Origin: Myoxocephalus aenaeus
Lineage: Eukaryota; Chordata; Actinopteri; Perciformes; Cottidae
NCBI GenBank assembly: GCA_038501785.1
Contig: JBAMJR010000031.1
Location: forward strand, 12,910,001-12,974,000
Direction of reading: 5' to 3'
DNA: 64,000 nt
Position 1 is the first letter of the stretch. Each line of letters begins with the position of its first letter. A model generated the notes under the pieces. It had not been told where the DNA came from. It ran no database searches and was given only the letters and a program-made list of their open reading frames with translations. Positions 12,098 through 25,550 of the stretch are shown here, one piece after another. Both the position numbers and the translations under genes were made by a program.

Positions 12098-12381
12098 TAG
12101 TGCTGTCATATTAGCGCGTTATTAACGGCGTTAACGCAAACCAATTTTAACGGCGTTAATAAAATTGACGGCGTTAACGCGTTTGGGCTTGGAAGCTCGG
12201 CTAACGTTACGGTTTTAAATGAATGAACGGTGAGCGCGATACGGCAAAATGAATGATATTCAGTGAACTGCGAACAGGTGCGCGTGCCAGAAGGGAGCGC
12301 GAGTGAACACATTGAACACAGCAGGAGAGAACGCAACGTTAGCCAGCTAGCTAAAGCTCCGGTGGAAAATGATTAGCTTAT

Positions 12382-12424
12382 GCCGTGTTCACACCGGACG
12401 CGCCGCTTCCGGTGTGAACACGGC
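12382..12424. other. Perfect 17-bp stem hairpin
   Basis: GCCGTGTTCACACCGGA at 12382-12398 pairs exactly with 12408-12424 around a 9-nt loop (CGCGCCGCT). CGTGTTCACACCGGACGCG-type termini occur in small fish foldback elements, so this may be a tiny MITE inside the hAT element. No clear target duplication is seen. Confidence 0.9.
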
Positions 12425-12512
12425 GTAACGCTAACGTTTTTGAGGAGGTAGATGTTGAGGTGAGGGGACTGACAAGGCAGAAGGTAAAGTGGTCCACCGT
12501 TCTATCAATAAG

Positions 12513-12704
12513 CAGACCTGCCAACCTGTATGCAATTTGCGTAGCGGATACGCATTTTGACGTCAAAGTACGCTAGTAAAAATTAGTCTAAAATTAATTT
12601 TAGACTAATTAACCAGCACACATTATATTCAATGCAATATAATGCATGACGAGTATTTAATGACTTATCAATATATAGGTTATATATCAAGGTTGGCAGG
12701 TCTG
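12513..12704. mobile_element. 192-bp MITE with perfect 14-bp TIRs
   Basis: It begins CAGACCTGCCAACC and ends with the exact reverse complement GGTTGGCAGGTCTG. AATAAG lies directly outside both ends (12507-12512 and 12705-12710). If the last two bases are assigned outside, the duplication becomes 8 bp with 7 matches (TCAATAAG/TGAATAAG). A perfect 30-bp palindrome sits near its middle (12581-12610). There is no coding capacity. It lies upstream of a splice-acceptor-like site in the host hAT element, so it probably landed in an intron of the old transposon gene. Confidence 0.88.
12581..12610. repeat. Perfect 30-bp palindrome
   Basis: The half-site AATTAGTCTAAAATT is followed immediately by its exact reverse complement with no spacer. 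It lies near the centre of the 192-bp MITE and could form a cruciform or an RNA hairpin. Confidence 0.97.
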
Positions 12705-12754
12705 AATAAGGCTAAACTAGAAGTTAACACTAATACAAACATTATTTTTGCAGA

Positions 12755-13008
12755 ATGAGTGTGTTAGGGGAGAAGGATGCAGCCATTGTTAAACAGCTGG
12801 ATTGAAATGCAGCTGGAACTGGTCGTGGTTAAAACTGGAAGGCAAGGTCTCAATAAAAGGGCAAGAGGTGTCCTTTCATCTAGGAGATGTATTCTCCAAA
12901 ATCAACAGGCAGGGATTCGCCAGATGCATTCTCTGCATCAAAGATATAAATTATGCTAACAAAGGCAGCCGTGCTCTCCCTTACCACATTGTGCCTCATA
13001 TACTGTAA
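12755..13008 (+). pseudogene. Exon-like fragment of a transposon-encoded zinc-finger protein
   Basis: A pyrimidine-rich stretch ending TTATTTTTGCAG (12742-12753) looks like a splice acceptor. The frame behind it includes GDVFSKINRQGFARCILC and then KDINYANKG. I recall similar sequence from the N-terminal CxxC/BED-like region of proteins encoded by fish hAT-type elements. The start of the open segment is displaced by a frame change (two overlapping frames, 12777-12959 and 12802-13008) and it ends at a stop codon. The second half of a zinc-binding site (paired His or Cys) is not clear. It is best read as a broken exon of the surrounding transposon, not a host gene; the family assignment is from memory. 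Confidence 0.45.
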
Positions 13009-13511
13009 ATGTTAGACCAGTGACAGGCTGGCATGAAATGCTTGCATAATACTTAGTAAGGAGGCCATAATAATTTTTGACTCATGGCTGAAGTTAAGTT
13101 TCTCCAGCTCTCCCCAGGTTGGCAAAAAATGCATCTCAAAATGCATCAGATTGATGCTTTAAAATATGGAATATTTAAATTTTTCTTACGGGGGAGCATG
13201 CCCCCGGACCCTCCTAGAGGGGTAATATCCTTCTCACCTTTTTCACCCCTGACCCGTTTTCATACCTGGTGCACTCTATAATTTTATTTTGTAAACCCTT
13301 GTTTATCTGAAATGTGCAGTAATTTTATTTTGTACCGCCCTGTTTGGCAGTTGTTTTTCAATAAAATAAAGCAAGCCAATCCACTTTTTCATGTTGATAA
13401 GAGCATTAAAATGCAACAAAAATTTTTTGCGATTAATTGCGATTAATCGCGAGTTAACTGACATAAATGCGATTAATCGCGATTAAATATTTTAATCGTT
13501 TGACAGCACTA

Positions 13512-14589
13512 ATTTATACATAAAATTTCTTAAAATAGCTTTGAAAGTATTAACTCCTGCAGGCACAAACATTTCACTTGCACTACACCGTCTCGGTCTC
13601 TTCAGTAATATCCTCATGGCGTCATTATAAGCTACTTGAAGTCTCTGTAGGCTTGGTTTTTTTTAAATTAGACCACAAGTGTGCAGTGTAGAGTGGTGTA
13701 CAATATGCTCTAAACAGAGAAATCTTCACTCCGTCTGTACACATACCAAACTTGCGTGAGAGAATGTTTGCTTGTGCATACATCCTACGACATTGCCTAT
13801 AAATATCATCATCATCAGTCATCTGTTCTGTAATAAAATGTCCAAGATATTTTACCTTATCACAGACACTGAGTTTGTTATCAGACAATTTGAAATCAGG
13901 GAATTTTTGCCCTCCTTTGTTCTACAAATCAAAATAGCACTCTTACTAGCATTGTATTTGATATCATGTTCCACGCCATAGACGGTACATACAGTCAGGA
14001 GCTGCTGGAGACCAGCACTAAATGGACTAAAAATTACAAGATCATCTGCATACATAATATGATTAATCAAAGTATTACCTATCATGCACCCAGTATTACA
14101 GGCTTTCAGCTGCTTGGACAGATCATCAATATATAAATTAAAAAGAACTGGGGACAAAATCCCCCCCTTGCCTGACACCATTGCTGACCCCAAAGGGGGC
14201 TGAGACACTTTGGCCCCATCTAACTTGCATTGTCTGGTGGGCATACCAGTAAGCCAGAACTCTCACAATGTATTTGGTCTTTGACTTAATTTTAAAAACA
14301 ACTTTCCATGGTTAACACGATCAAGGGCTTTGGAGGCATCGATAAAACCCATGAGGACGGATGAGTTTTGACCTCTATATTTGTTGACAATTTCCTTTAA
14401 GGCATATATACACAAGTCAGTGCCATGTTTGGCTTTAAAGCCGAACTGGTTATCTGTTGAGTGAATAAACTCATTTAGTCTGTCCAAAAGGATTCTTTCT
14501 AGGACCTTTGACAATATGCTGGCCAAAGCAATGGGCCTGTAGTTATCTAGGCTACCTACTTTACCAGCTCTGTCTTTAATGATGGGCAC
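13512..14589 (-). pseudogene. Non-LTR retrotransposon reverse transcriptase, 5'-truncated and broken
   Basis: Minus-strand reverse transcriptase of a LINE (jockey/CR1-like group; family not fixed). In order it shows: NYRPIALASILSKVLERI (fingers; about 14540); FGFKAKHGTDLCIYALKEI; FIDASKALDRVNH (motif A, with the first catalytic Asp; about 14340); a stop near 14263; GGILSPVLFNLYIDDL (motif B region; about 14160); HIMYADDLVIFS (motif C, the catalytic YADD box; about 14050); a frameshift near 13870-13900; then KVKYLGHFI. The N-terminal endonuclease is absent, so the copy is 5'-truncated. With a stop, a frameshift and a hAT insertion at its 3' side it cannot make an active enzyme. The 3' end is at 11855-12097. 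Confidence 0.92.
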
Positions 14590-14599
14590 TATAATAATA

Positions 14600-14880
14600 A
14601 TGTTTATTGTTTAATCTTTGCGCTACTTTAGTGTTCAAAAGTCTTTTCAGTTTCTGTGGTTCAGTGTCCATGAGAGTTGACTTTTTCTGTGCTGATATAG
14701 CTAATTAAAACTGAAATACATTTATGTTCAATTTTATTTCATTTTCATGAGATTCTTTACCAGGCAGTAATGTCTTGTTTTATTGTTTGTTTTTTTAAAT
14801 GGCATTGTTTTCATTTTCTCAATATTTTTCACTGTTTCATTTCATTTCAGTTTCAGTTTATCATAATAACCCTAGTCCTG
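14600..14880. repeat. T-rich old repeat, right part
   Basis: ATTTTCATTTT/TTTCATTTCAGTTT-like degenerate sequence ending CATAATAACCCTAG. It may be the other half of the element at 11641-11850, split by the LINE. The call rests on texture only. Confidence 0.3.
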
Positions 14881-14889
14881 AAAAACACA

Positions 14890-17214
<2,325 letters not shown>

Positions 17215-17585
17215 GAGACCCTGTTTGTAGCTAGCTATCCTGCAACGTTATTGGCCAGTCTGTTTTTGAGGGGCGGGACTCTGCGAAGGGTAAATTCACA
17301 TGAAATATTATTGCTACACTCGAGTATGAACTCCGGTGATCCCCTCAAGTGTCTGGGAACTTACGACGGATGGTTTTTATTTTCTAACTTTTCATAACCC
17401 TAAATAATTAATTGACTAATCAAAGAAATTTCATAGTTTTATCTGTAATGACTCATTGGTTGCATATTTGCAAGGGAGCAATAAAAAAAAAAAAAAAACA
17501 CTAAATAAATGACAGCAAGAACCACATAAAGGCTCCCAAGCCATCAAGCTAAAATAAACTGTTCTGGCTGGGAGTGGGGTACCAT
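17215..17585. other. Noncoding stretch between the AT array and a LINE scrap
   Basis: Contains an A-run near 17484-17500. No gene or named repeat is recognised. Confidence 0.5.
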
Positions 17586-17589
17586 TTCC

Positions 17590-17808
17590 CCCCACAGTGA
17601 AGTTGAGCTGACTGGTCTCACCAGGATTCCACCGTGTGGGGGGGGGGAGCTAAATTAAAAGTATTAGTCTCAGTCAAAAACAGCATGTCCCTCTGAGAGA
17701 CTGTAAAATCATGTAGAATAAAAGTCTTATTTGTTACGGATCTTACATTTATTAGTGCCACTTTAGCAGCCGTTTGTTGTTGATCCATCATCGAGGATGA
17801 CAACATGC
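17590..17808 (-). pseudogene. LINE endonuclease N-terminal fragment
   Basis: The minus-strand frame includes VALINVRSVTNKTFILHDF and then DMLFLTET, the classic opening of the apurinic endonuclease domain of L2/CR1/jockey-type retrotransposons (a LNVRSL-NK---I-D-------D---LTET pattern). Only about 60 codons remain. No reverse transcriptase follows on the minus side, so this is an isolated scrap. A G-run at 17640 breaks the frame. Confidence 0.75.
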
Positions 17809-17829
17809 TGGAGATTCTTCAACCCCGGC

Positions 17830-19170
17830 AAGATTTAAGTCCAGAAAAGGTCAACACTTCCCAAAATATCACAAATATATACCCGTATATCATAAACACA
17901 AGGGAGATAAAGCAGCTCAAGCCCCTTAGAGGAACACTTCAGGGAGTGAGAGAAGGTGGAACTAATCCTTTGGTCAGGGGCTCAGTCTAAGGGGACATCA
18001 TTTACAGGCGGTCACAGATGACACAGAGGCTCGTGGAGAGCAGAGTCTGTGAGACAGGTTTGCAGATAAGAGTCTGGAGGGCAGATGCCGTGACATTTGT
18101 TGTCGGTGGTGTGCCATTCTTTAAGCTACGGGCTGGAACGCCATATGCTTTCTCGGTGGTTGCATCATACCGAATCCTGGAGATGGCAGCGACCGATCAA
18201 ACACAACAACATCAATGGTGCACTCACCCAAAGCCAGGACTGCCTGCGTATGTCAAGTATAGAAGATGCAACATCTTATATAAGCGGCAATTCTTCTCTT
18301 TCCCCTCCCATCCTCTCGTCGTTATCATAGAACGAGAATTCCGTCTATTTAAATATGCACAAGAGGCTGAAAACGTCTCAGACTGATTGATGGGACCACA
18401 CGGAAACGGATACAATTAGACGTAATTAAATCTCGCAAAGCCTATGCTGTTTGCCAATTGCTCATTGGGAGATGATTCTATTTGCCGAGGGGCTTTGGTA
18501 GTGTTGCACAAACTCCCAGTCAAACTGAAGAAAGGCATAATCCCCCTCTTCTTTTATTGCGGGCCATTCGTCTGGATTCCATCTGTGTCTCAAAAAGGTT
18601 TCATGTACAGCTCAACCAAAATGGCAGGAACAAATTGACAGCAGACCAGAGGTGATAAATAATTCAGCAACATCTTGATAGGCGTTTATCAGTTTTTTTT
18701 AAAGAAGCCCTTAGTCTCCTTGGGTTGAATCTAGCCTTATTAGCGTTAAGGTGCAGCCTCATGAGACTGCACCTTGACCTTGTCTAATGTGCAAGAAAAC
18801 AGAGCTGACTCCCAGAAATGTTGGCGCAGGGTGTTTGGACATTCATGTATTCATCTCGAGAGGAGTTCAGATGCTGAGACGCCGGGAGTTTTGTAGGAAA
18901 GACTTCACGCTGGGAACAGACAGGGGCCGGCTGGTGCTCATCTGACCCAAAGCCGCCAAAAAGAGAGTAAACAAGCTGACAGAAAAAAAGCCAAAGAGAC
19001 AACTTTCTACTTCTAACACCACAACTCAAAACACAACAGGTACCAAAACGGAATCCAATAGGCCGAACTCAGAGGTGCAAAGCTGTTTTGAGGTCTCCTT
19101 GGGTCAAGTTTTTCTCTAAAAGTATGACTTTTTCTCTCAATAATCAAATATGTTTCTCGACAGGTACTGC
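17830..19170. other. Unique noncoding stretch
   Basis: No gene is recognised; a 122-codon frame at 18018-18386 (plus) has no motif. A 28-bp near-palindrome lies at 18748-18775. Confidence 0.5.
18748..18775. other. 28-bp near-perfect palindrome
   Basis: AAGGTGCAG pairs with CTGCACCTT, and the centre CTCATGAG is itself palindromic; a single C/A pair breaks the symmetry. It could fold as a small hairpin. There is no T-run after it and no gene beside it. Confidence 0.85.
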
Positions 19171-19174
19171 GAAG

Positions 19175-19260
19175 CAGTGATTCCTAAGCAGGGGTATCTG
19201 TACCTGTAGAGGCACCTCTACAGTTGTAACGAATGAAATTAATGACTGAAGTTAGTTGAA
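19175..19260 (+). mobile_element. hAT-like 5' end remnant with small hairpin
   Basis: It starts CAGTGATTCCTAAGCAGGGG, followed by GTATCTGTACC, resembling the start of a known fish hAT family (CAGTGGTTCCCAACCAGGGGTA type, from memory). Inside, CTGTAGAGG-CA-CCTCTACAG (19204-19223) is a perfect 9-bp hairpin. No 3' terminus or target duplication is found, so the right edge is approximate. Confidence 0.45.
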
Positions 19261-20637
19261 AGTACTGGATAAATGGTCGAACTATCCAGCTTCTGGCATT
19301 CCAATAGAGCAAATTTAACCAAAATGACCTTGACAAGCTTGTTACGAAATCTTGTTTGGTTTATCTCAAATATTCTTGAAATAAATGTGCTTATTCATTT
19401 CTTTTATCTCGCCTGGTCTCCCATTCATGTTGCAGCCTGTGAGCCGGGTTTGTAACAATACACGTACACAAATACTACACATGATGACATTACAATGCTG
19501 ATGTGAATGCATAGCTGTATGGTGTCATTTGCATAACAATAATGGTGTCGGGTCAATGACCTGTGTTAAGGTTTTTTACTAAAGATAAACACACTGACTG
19601 CCTGATTGGCAATGCAAATGAAGATTCTCACACAGACGAGGTCACCCTTGCCTCCCACACAGCTGAGGCTCGAGCGCAGGGTGCTCCACGTCTCCTCTGT
19701 CACAACGAGAATATTTGTGACTATCCAAATGGGTTTTTAACCTCTGGACCCGGAGAGGAGCATTCATTCCAAACAAGCCCTCCAAGCTGTCTTCTCTGGC
19801 ACTCACAGAAACCGCCAACACTAATCAGGATACAAGCCCTGTGTGGATGGGCACACTTCCCGCTGTGCCTGTTGATTCATGCCGAGTGTGAGAATGTGAT
19901 ACAGAGAAACGGACAGTTTCTATTTGAACGTGTCCTTGACTGCTTTTCATGAGGGCCCTGTGAGCACATGTGTGCTGCTTTTCATGGCCATGTGAATGAT
20001 AACTTTCTGTTTGTACTTGTGAGGGGTGAAAGAGAGGCAACACTGCAGTCTCCCCATTTCTAAGACATGTCTGCTAATTATGCAACTATCCCTCCGGCCA
20101 TATTCCATCAAACTGGCTCATTGAATTGCGTGTGAAGTCGAGACTTAGTTCTCTCTCCTTTGGCAAAAATGCAACGGTTGTTGCGTGCGTAGAGCAGGAG
20201 TATCTTTACCTTCAGACGACTTAAAACGTATTTACCTGCATTTCACAGTGAGATCTTTTCAAAGCGAGTGCGTAGATTTGTTTAGCGCGCTGGACTAGTC
20301 TGGATGGCAATGTAGTGGGAGGCGATTAAACAAAAGGCCTGACACAAATTTAAGTTGGGGTCTATTGTTGATTGCATTTTGACTTCTAACGAGGCCCTGG
20401 CTTTGGGATACTTGGGCATTTTCATTAAGTCTGTTTTCAAACAGAATGGAAATGGAGGAGCAAATCTTTAACACCCGACCCGCATAATGGGCTGGAGAGC
20501 AGCTGAGCGTTTAAGAAGTGTCCCTTGGCCCCCCCAGACCAAATATCTTTCTGCATTGCCTAGTAATTAAGAAGCACTGATTGCCATTTTAATGACTCCC
20601 TTCCAGTGCTCAATATATTGGCAGTGAGCGAGGGTAA

Positions 20638-20641
<4 letters not shown>

Positions 20642-20690
<49 letters not shown>
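20642..20690. repeat. (GT)n microsatellite
   Basis: 49 bp of uninterrupted GT. Confidence 0.97.
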
Positions 20691-20691
<1 letters not shown>

Positions 20692-20816
20692 AAAGTCTGA
20701 GGATAAAACAGCCATAGTTGCAGGCTCTCTGGAGAGTTGAGGTGTCATTCTCAACCCATTATCTGTCTGGATTCCTTTCATTGCCAGCATCCACACCTGT
20801 GATCTCACTAACACTA

Positions 20817-20834
20817 ACACACACACACACACAC
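20817..20834. repeat. Short (AC)n microsatellite
   Basis: About 18 bp of AC. Confidence 0.9.
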
Positions 20835-23219
20835 TCCCTCGCTCTCATTGGTCCACAGATACACGGTGAGACCTTTTTGGCAACATGCCACTTATTAAGA
20901 GCAAAGTATTTAGTAAAATGTGTTAATTATTCCTATTAGATTAAGAAGAAAAAAGTGTTTCTTTATCTTCCCGAAGTTCTCAATTACTGTGTCTACTTTC
21001 ATGTGACACGAAGTGTGTAAAACCTAGAAACTGTGAAATGTAACTCGCCAACTAGAACACCCATGGGTGCTGAGTCAGTGCACCTTCCAGATGCAACACG
21101 CCTGCATCTGATAATTGCTGTTAGACTGGCAACATCCCTTCTGTGAGGAAGCAGGAAAGTAGCACCGTTAAGCTAGAAATTCTCAGAGGTAACCCAAAGG
21201 CATATGGTAGCTTTGTTCTTTGTTAGCTCGAGCATTTGGCCAATTTACGGTGATTTGAACACTTTGTAGCAATAACTCACAATATAAAAAAGAAAAGAAA
21301 AGGGTATTTTGTTGGACAGAGGGCTGAAAAACACTCTGAAGTTAGGCTAAATCTTGATTTCATACCAAAACACTCCATGGCTAGTTCTGTGATGTTCCTC
21401 AAGGTCTTGGTGTCCTAATGTGGTATTTTGACCATCTTTATTCATTCTTGATTGGTGAAAAACTATTCAACTTTGCATCAAATTTGTAACAGTTTGTAAA
21501 ACATAATTGAGCATGGGATCATCATCTGATTAATCATCTGACATTAATCTTAATGTTCTTCCCTAAATACACTCTAAACTTTCAAAATCTGAATCGACAG
21601 CGAACCAAAACACCGTGTTTATTCTATGTGGCATATACTGTTGATCTGCTGTCTTCCTCTAAAGATCCCCTGGCTCCATTAAAAAAAAAAGACAAAATTG
21701 GGTCCATTTAAGTCTCTACGGGTTAGAATACCCAGTAGTGAGGGAAATCTTCCCTGGGAAGAATTCCCCAGGACACAAATCATGATGCATTTTATGTCTC
21801 CTGCTGCAGCAACGGGAGCTTATTTGCAGCACCAAGTAGTGATACTAGAAACAGGACAAAACAAAGCAACAACTATGCAGAATGTCAAACTTTATTGACT
21901 TAAAGTCCATGAAACAGCTACCACTGTTTGCCAAGAGCAAAAAATAAATACAAGTTCTGTTTCTCACCCCACAGTTGTCACCAAAATCAAGAACAATGTG
22001 TGCCTTGTGGTTTACCAGTTCAAACGTTCCATGTCCAACATAAAATGTGTAAAAATAGATAAAGGACACATCTGAATAAACACTTGTTTCATATTGCCAG
22101 TCACACGTCTTAGATCACTTCTCTCATTGATATAAAAAGCAGTCGAGAAATATATTTCTTACAGTTTAGTGGCTATGCCCTTTTAACGTGACCGACTCCT
22201 TTATTATAAGTGCACACTGGTAAAGTGTGTTTCAAAAAAAGAAGGAAGGGAAACTAATTTGCTGCGTGCACAAAGCCAGTCATATGTTACACAGTTGTTG
22301 ACAGGTTTATTCATGCATATTGCGGAATGTTATTTGCGGTTTGATTAATGAATCACGCCGTTTTGAAGACTTAATTAAAATACAAAGTTTTTAATCCGTC
22401 TTTGTGCATCGTTTCTTACGTAAGCCAGAAAAACCTGTGAAATGATTTAAAACCTGTTAGCTGCCTTTAGGCAATATCTTACACTGGTGTAAGTGTGCTC
22501 AACTTTCAATTACATTTCACATTCAACACACATTTTGAAACAAGGATGGATTTTTAATGAAACATTTGACGTGGGATTATGTCAAATAAAAAACAGATCC
22601 AAAAACACTTTCATGTCTTTTTTTAATACTTTTCATGACTTGATATCCAGCTGGTGACACAGAGCGGGAACATTGTGCCTCTCTTGTTGCATCTATTGAG
22701 CCACCGGAGAAGTGAAGCTCAAACCTCCCTGTTTTCTTCTGCCAAGTAGCAGGAGATATTTACCCGTGCTGCAGAGAGCAGCCCTAACAATCCTGTGACC
22801 GGGTTGTGTTCATCCCCGCTCGGTACATTACATTAGTCTTGATGTGCGAGGGAGTTTTACTTTCATTATCACATTTCCATCGCTGGTGTTTGCTAGCGAG
22901 CGTTGTGTGCCGATCAGTGCTGTTGGCTTATTCAAATACACGTGCAGCTGAGGCAGAAGATGTTGCCGCTCTGCTGAAAATTAACTGCTTCCTGTAGTCT
23001 GTGGTCTAACCTAATCAGGGAGGATAATGCACTGCGCCGCATCGACTGTCATCTCTCCTTTGGGGGTCTTTTTATATATAGATCGCGCTTTGGCTGTCCA
23101 CAGGTCTGAGGAGCGAGGATGCTGGAGATTTAATGCGATTTATCAGCCTGAACATGTGATATGGTGGTGACCTGTGCTGGAAGAAGTAGTAATAGCAGAA
23201 TAAAAGAAATACAGAATTT

Positions 23220-23392
23220 TCCCCATTTTATTTGCTCATTTCATTTAAAAGTAGAACAATAAAACAAGAAATATGACAGTAGTGCTGTTTTGAATGTGGC
23301 GAGTGATGAGAGTGTCTGAGGTGATGGGGAGAGTTCCAGAGGGAGGGGCCAACAATGGAGAAGGCCCCGCCCCCTCCAGGTCCGATGCTTGG

Positions 23393-23434
<42 letters not shown>

Positions 23435-23760
23435 GGGGGGGGGGGTAAAGGAGGTTGGCGTCTGCGGATCTGAGGTTGCGGGTGGGAGCGTGTCGGTGCA
23501 GGAGGTCAGAGAGGTATGGAGGGGTTTAGGGTTGTGAAGGGCTTTGTAGGTGATGAGGAGAATCTTGAACTGGATTCTGTGCTGTATGGGGAGCCAGTGG
23601 AGGTTTGGGAGGACTGGGGTCATGTGATCTCTGATGCGTGAGTGGGAGAGGAGACGGGCATCTGAAGTCTGGATGTGTTGTAGTTTGTTGATGGTTTTGG
23701 TGGATGTGCCGTACAGGATGCTGCTGCAGTCGAGCCGTGATGAAGGTGTGGATGAGTGTT
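23220..23760 (-). pseudogene. L2/Rex-like LINE, 3' end of the RT ORF
   Basis: Minus strand. The order of motifs matches the C-terminal part of fish L2/Rex-like reverse transcriptases: TARLDCSSILYGTS (cf. the usual SRLDYCNSLLYG), then INKLQHIQTSDARLL, then HMTPVLPNLHWLPIQHRI-FKILLITYKAL, and after a microsatellite GAFSIVGPSLWNS. The (CA)n plus C-run at 23399-23445 (plus strand: TG and G) sits inside the coding part and is not part of the family protein. The upstream catalytic domain is absent, so the copy is a 5'-truncated dead element. The frame ends near 23228. Confidence 0.88.
23399..23445. repeat. (TG)n-(G)n microsatellite inside a LINE
   Basis: TG from 23399 to 23432 followed by a G-run to 23445, embedded in the LINE frame. 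Confidence 0.97.
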
Positions 23761-23869
23761 ACTTAGAGCTGCTAGACACAAATGTACTATTTTTGTTCGG
23801 TGATAGTCAGCTGTCACTTGCCCAACATGCCAAAATACAAAACATGGCAATTAGCAGCTAAAGAGATGA

Positions 23870-25550
23870 TATTAATCCACTGATTATCGAAACATATTTT
23901 GGATCAAAAACAATCGTAATCTGGGACAAGATACGTTTGCCTTGAAACGTAATTCACAATGCAGTATTGCGGTCCATAACTGACATTTGAGCGTCATAAA
24001 AGCGTCATAATTAGAAGCAAAGTTACATTTGTAACTGTTTTAGATATCTCATTTCTTGTGTATTAATCAATTTACATGTCTTGCAATGCAGCATGTATGC
24101 AGGCGTTACACAGAAGCAGGCATTACCTGAAACATTTGCTCCTAATTGGAGACAGACAGGTGTGCTGACAGATCAGTCAGAGATGCACTTGCTCGTGCGA
24201 TAACATGAGCCAGGGTTATTATCAGATGGTAGGAGTTTGGGAACGCAGATGAGAAGCCTGGGCTTGCACTATTTCTTTTGCAGTGTTTCCGTAATATCAT
24301 CATTAGTGTCAGCAGTTAAATGCCCCAGAGTCAAACAAAAGAACACTCTTTCCCAAAAGAACACTCTCCTCACTTCACGTAACAGCAAACTAAGATGACA
24401 GCACAACATACCCGACTGAGTGTTACTTCCCTCAAGCAAAGTTTGCACTAAACTCCGTTCATCGTAGCTGCACGCTCCAAGAGGCTCCTTGCAACGGAAT
24501 CTATTAGGACAGGTTAGCATCATAGTCAAAGCATTTTTCAGCCCCCCAGGAGTGAGAGTCATTATGCTGTATCGCCACTGAATCATGTATCCTCGTTGAG
24601 TGCTAAGGAAGGCGTTTCTTATTTCGTCAAGGCTAGCTGAAGCTGTAATTTGCCAGGATCTGAATAGGATTCCCCTCTACTTTCAGTGAGTTCTCTGGGG
24701 AGCCAGAAGTCTTGTGAGCCTGATCTATCTCTTTATAATGTCTTCATTTCTAGCGGCCATGACTTAAGCTACCTCTGCAACACTCGGTGTCCATCTACCT
24801 GATCTGCTCTTTATGCAGCTCGGGAAAGGGGAAGTGGAAATTTGTCATGTGCTCTGAACAACAACAACAGGACACTATGAATCTCGCGGCCTATATGCAT
24901 TCTTGTTTGAATAAGCGAACAACCAAGCAAAGCAATAAATAACCCACTGAACGTCTCATTTATCGTTTTCAATTTCAGTGCAGTAGATGCCCTCTTCAAG
25001 TTTCCATTCACCCCTGAAATGCTCATATGGAGGCTACAAGCTACGAATGGTCTTTGAGGGGAAACACTTCAGGAGGTATTCATTTCCCTTTCCAGAGTTA
25101 TGCTAACACCTAATCCAGTATTAGCAAATTAGATGGCTAATGATTCATATTGGCTGTAATTGAAAATCAGTACTTTCTCTTGCCTCGTTGTTGAAATCAA
25201 ATTAGCGTTTGCCTGAAACAACAGCTCTCACTCTACGGGGCTGTTTCTACAACATGTCGTCTTCTCTGCCGATCAGAGAGGATCAATACGGGCGACTGCA
25301 TATGCACATTCAAAAAGTACAAGCTTAACTTTTTTGGAGACAAGATGAGATGAAAATGAACCTTGAGAGTTACAGGAAGACGGGCAGAATGAGAGAGAGA
25401 GAGGACAAAAAGTGTAAAGGAGCTGAGGAAGAAAAGGGAACAAAGCAAGAGCAAACACCGGGGTAGAGACTGCAGCACCGGCTGCTCCTGAGGGAGCCAG
25501 AGAGATGGGCTGGAAGACAAATCAGGGCCACAGAGGTGATTCTGCAGCTG
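23870..25550. other. Unique noncoding stretch
   Basis: No gene or named repeat is recognised. The 105- and 106-codon minus frames (24269-24586, 25233-25553) carry no motif; the second is a purine-rich-strand artefact. Confidence 0.5.

Larger units (their letters stand above)
12098..13511. mobile_element. hAT-type DNA transposon inserted in a LINE, perfect 8-bp TSD
   Basis: The ends are TAGTGCTGTCA and its exact reverse complement TGACAGCACTA, and both flanks are ATTTATAC (12090-12097, 13512-13519). The left subterminal region carries repeated TTAACGGCGTTAA-like palindromes and the right one repeated GCGATTAATCGC palindromes, likely transposase-binding sites by analogy with other hAT elements. 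It interrupts the LINE reading frame. The interior holds a hairpin (12382-12424), a nested 192-bp MITE (12513-12704) and an exon-like fragment (about 12755-13008). A full transposase is not visible, so the copy is non-autonomous or decayed. Confidence 0.92.
19261..23190. other. Unique noncoding stretch with simple repeats
   Basis: No gene is recognised in about 3.9 kb. It holds (GT)n at 20642-20690 and a short (AC)n at 20817-20834. The 129-codon frame at 19563-19952 (plus) has no recognisable motif. Confidence 0.5.
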
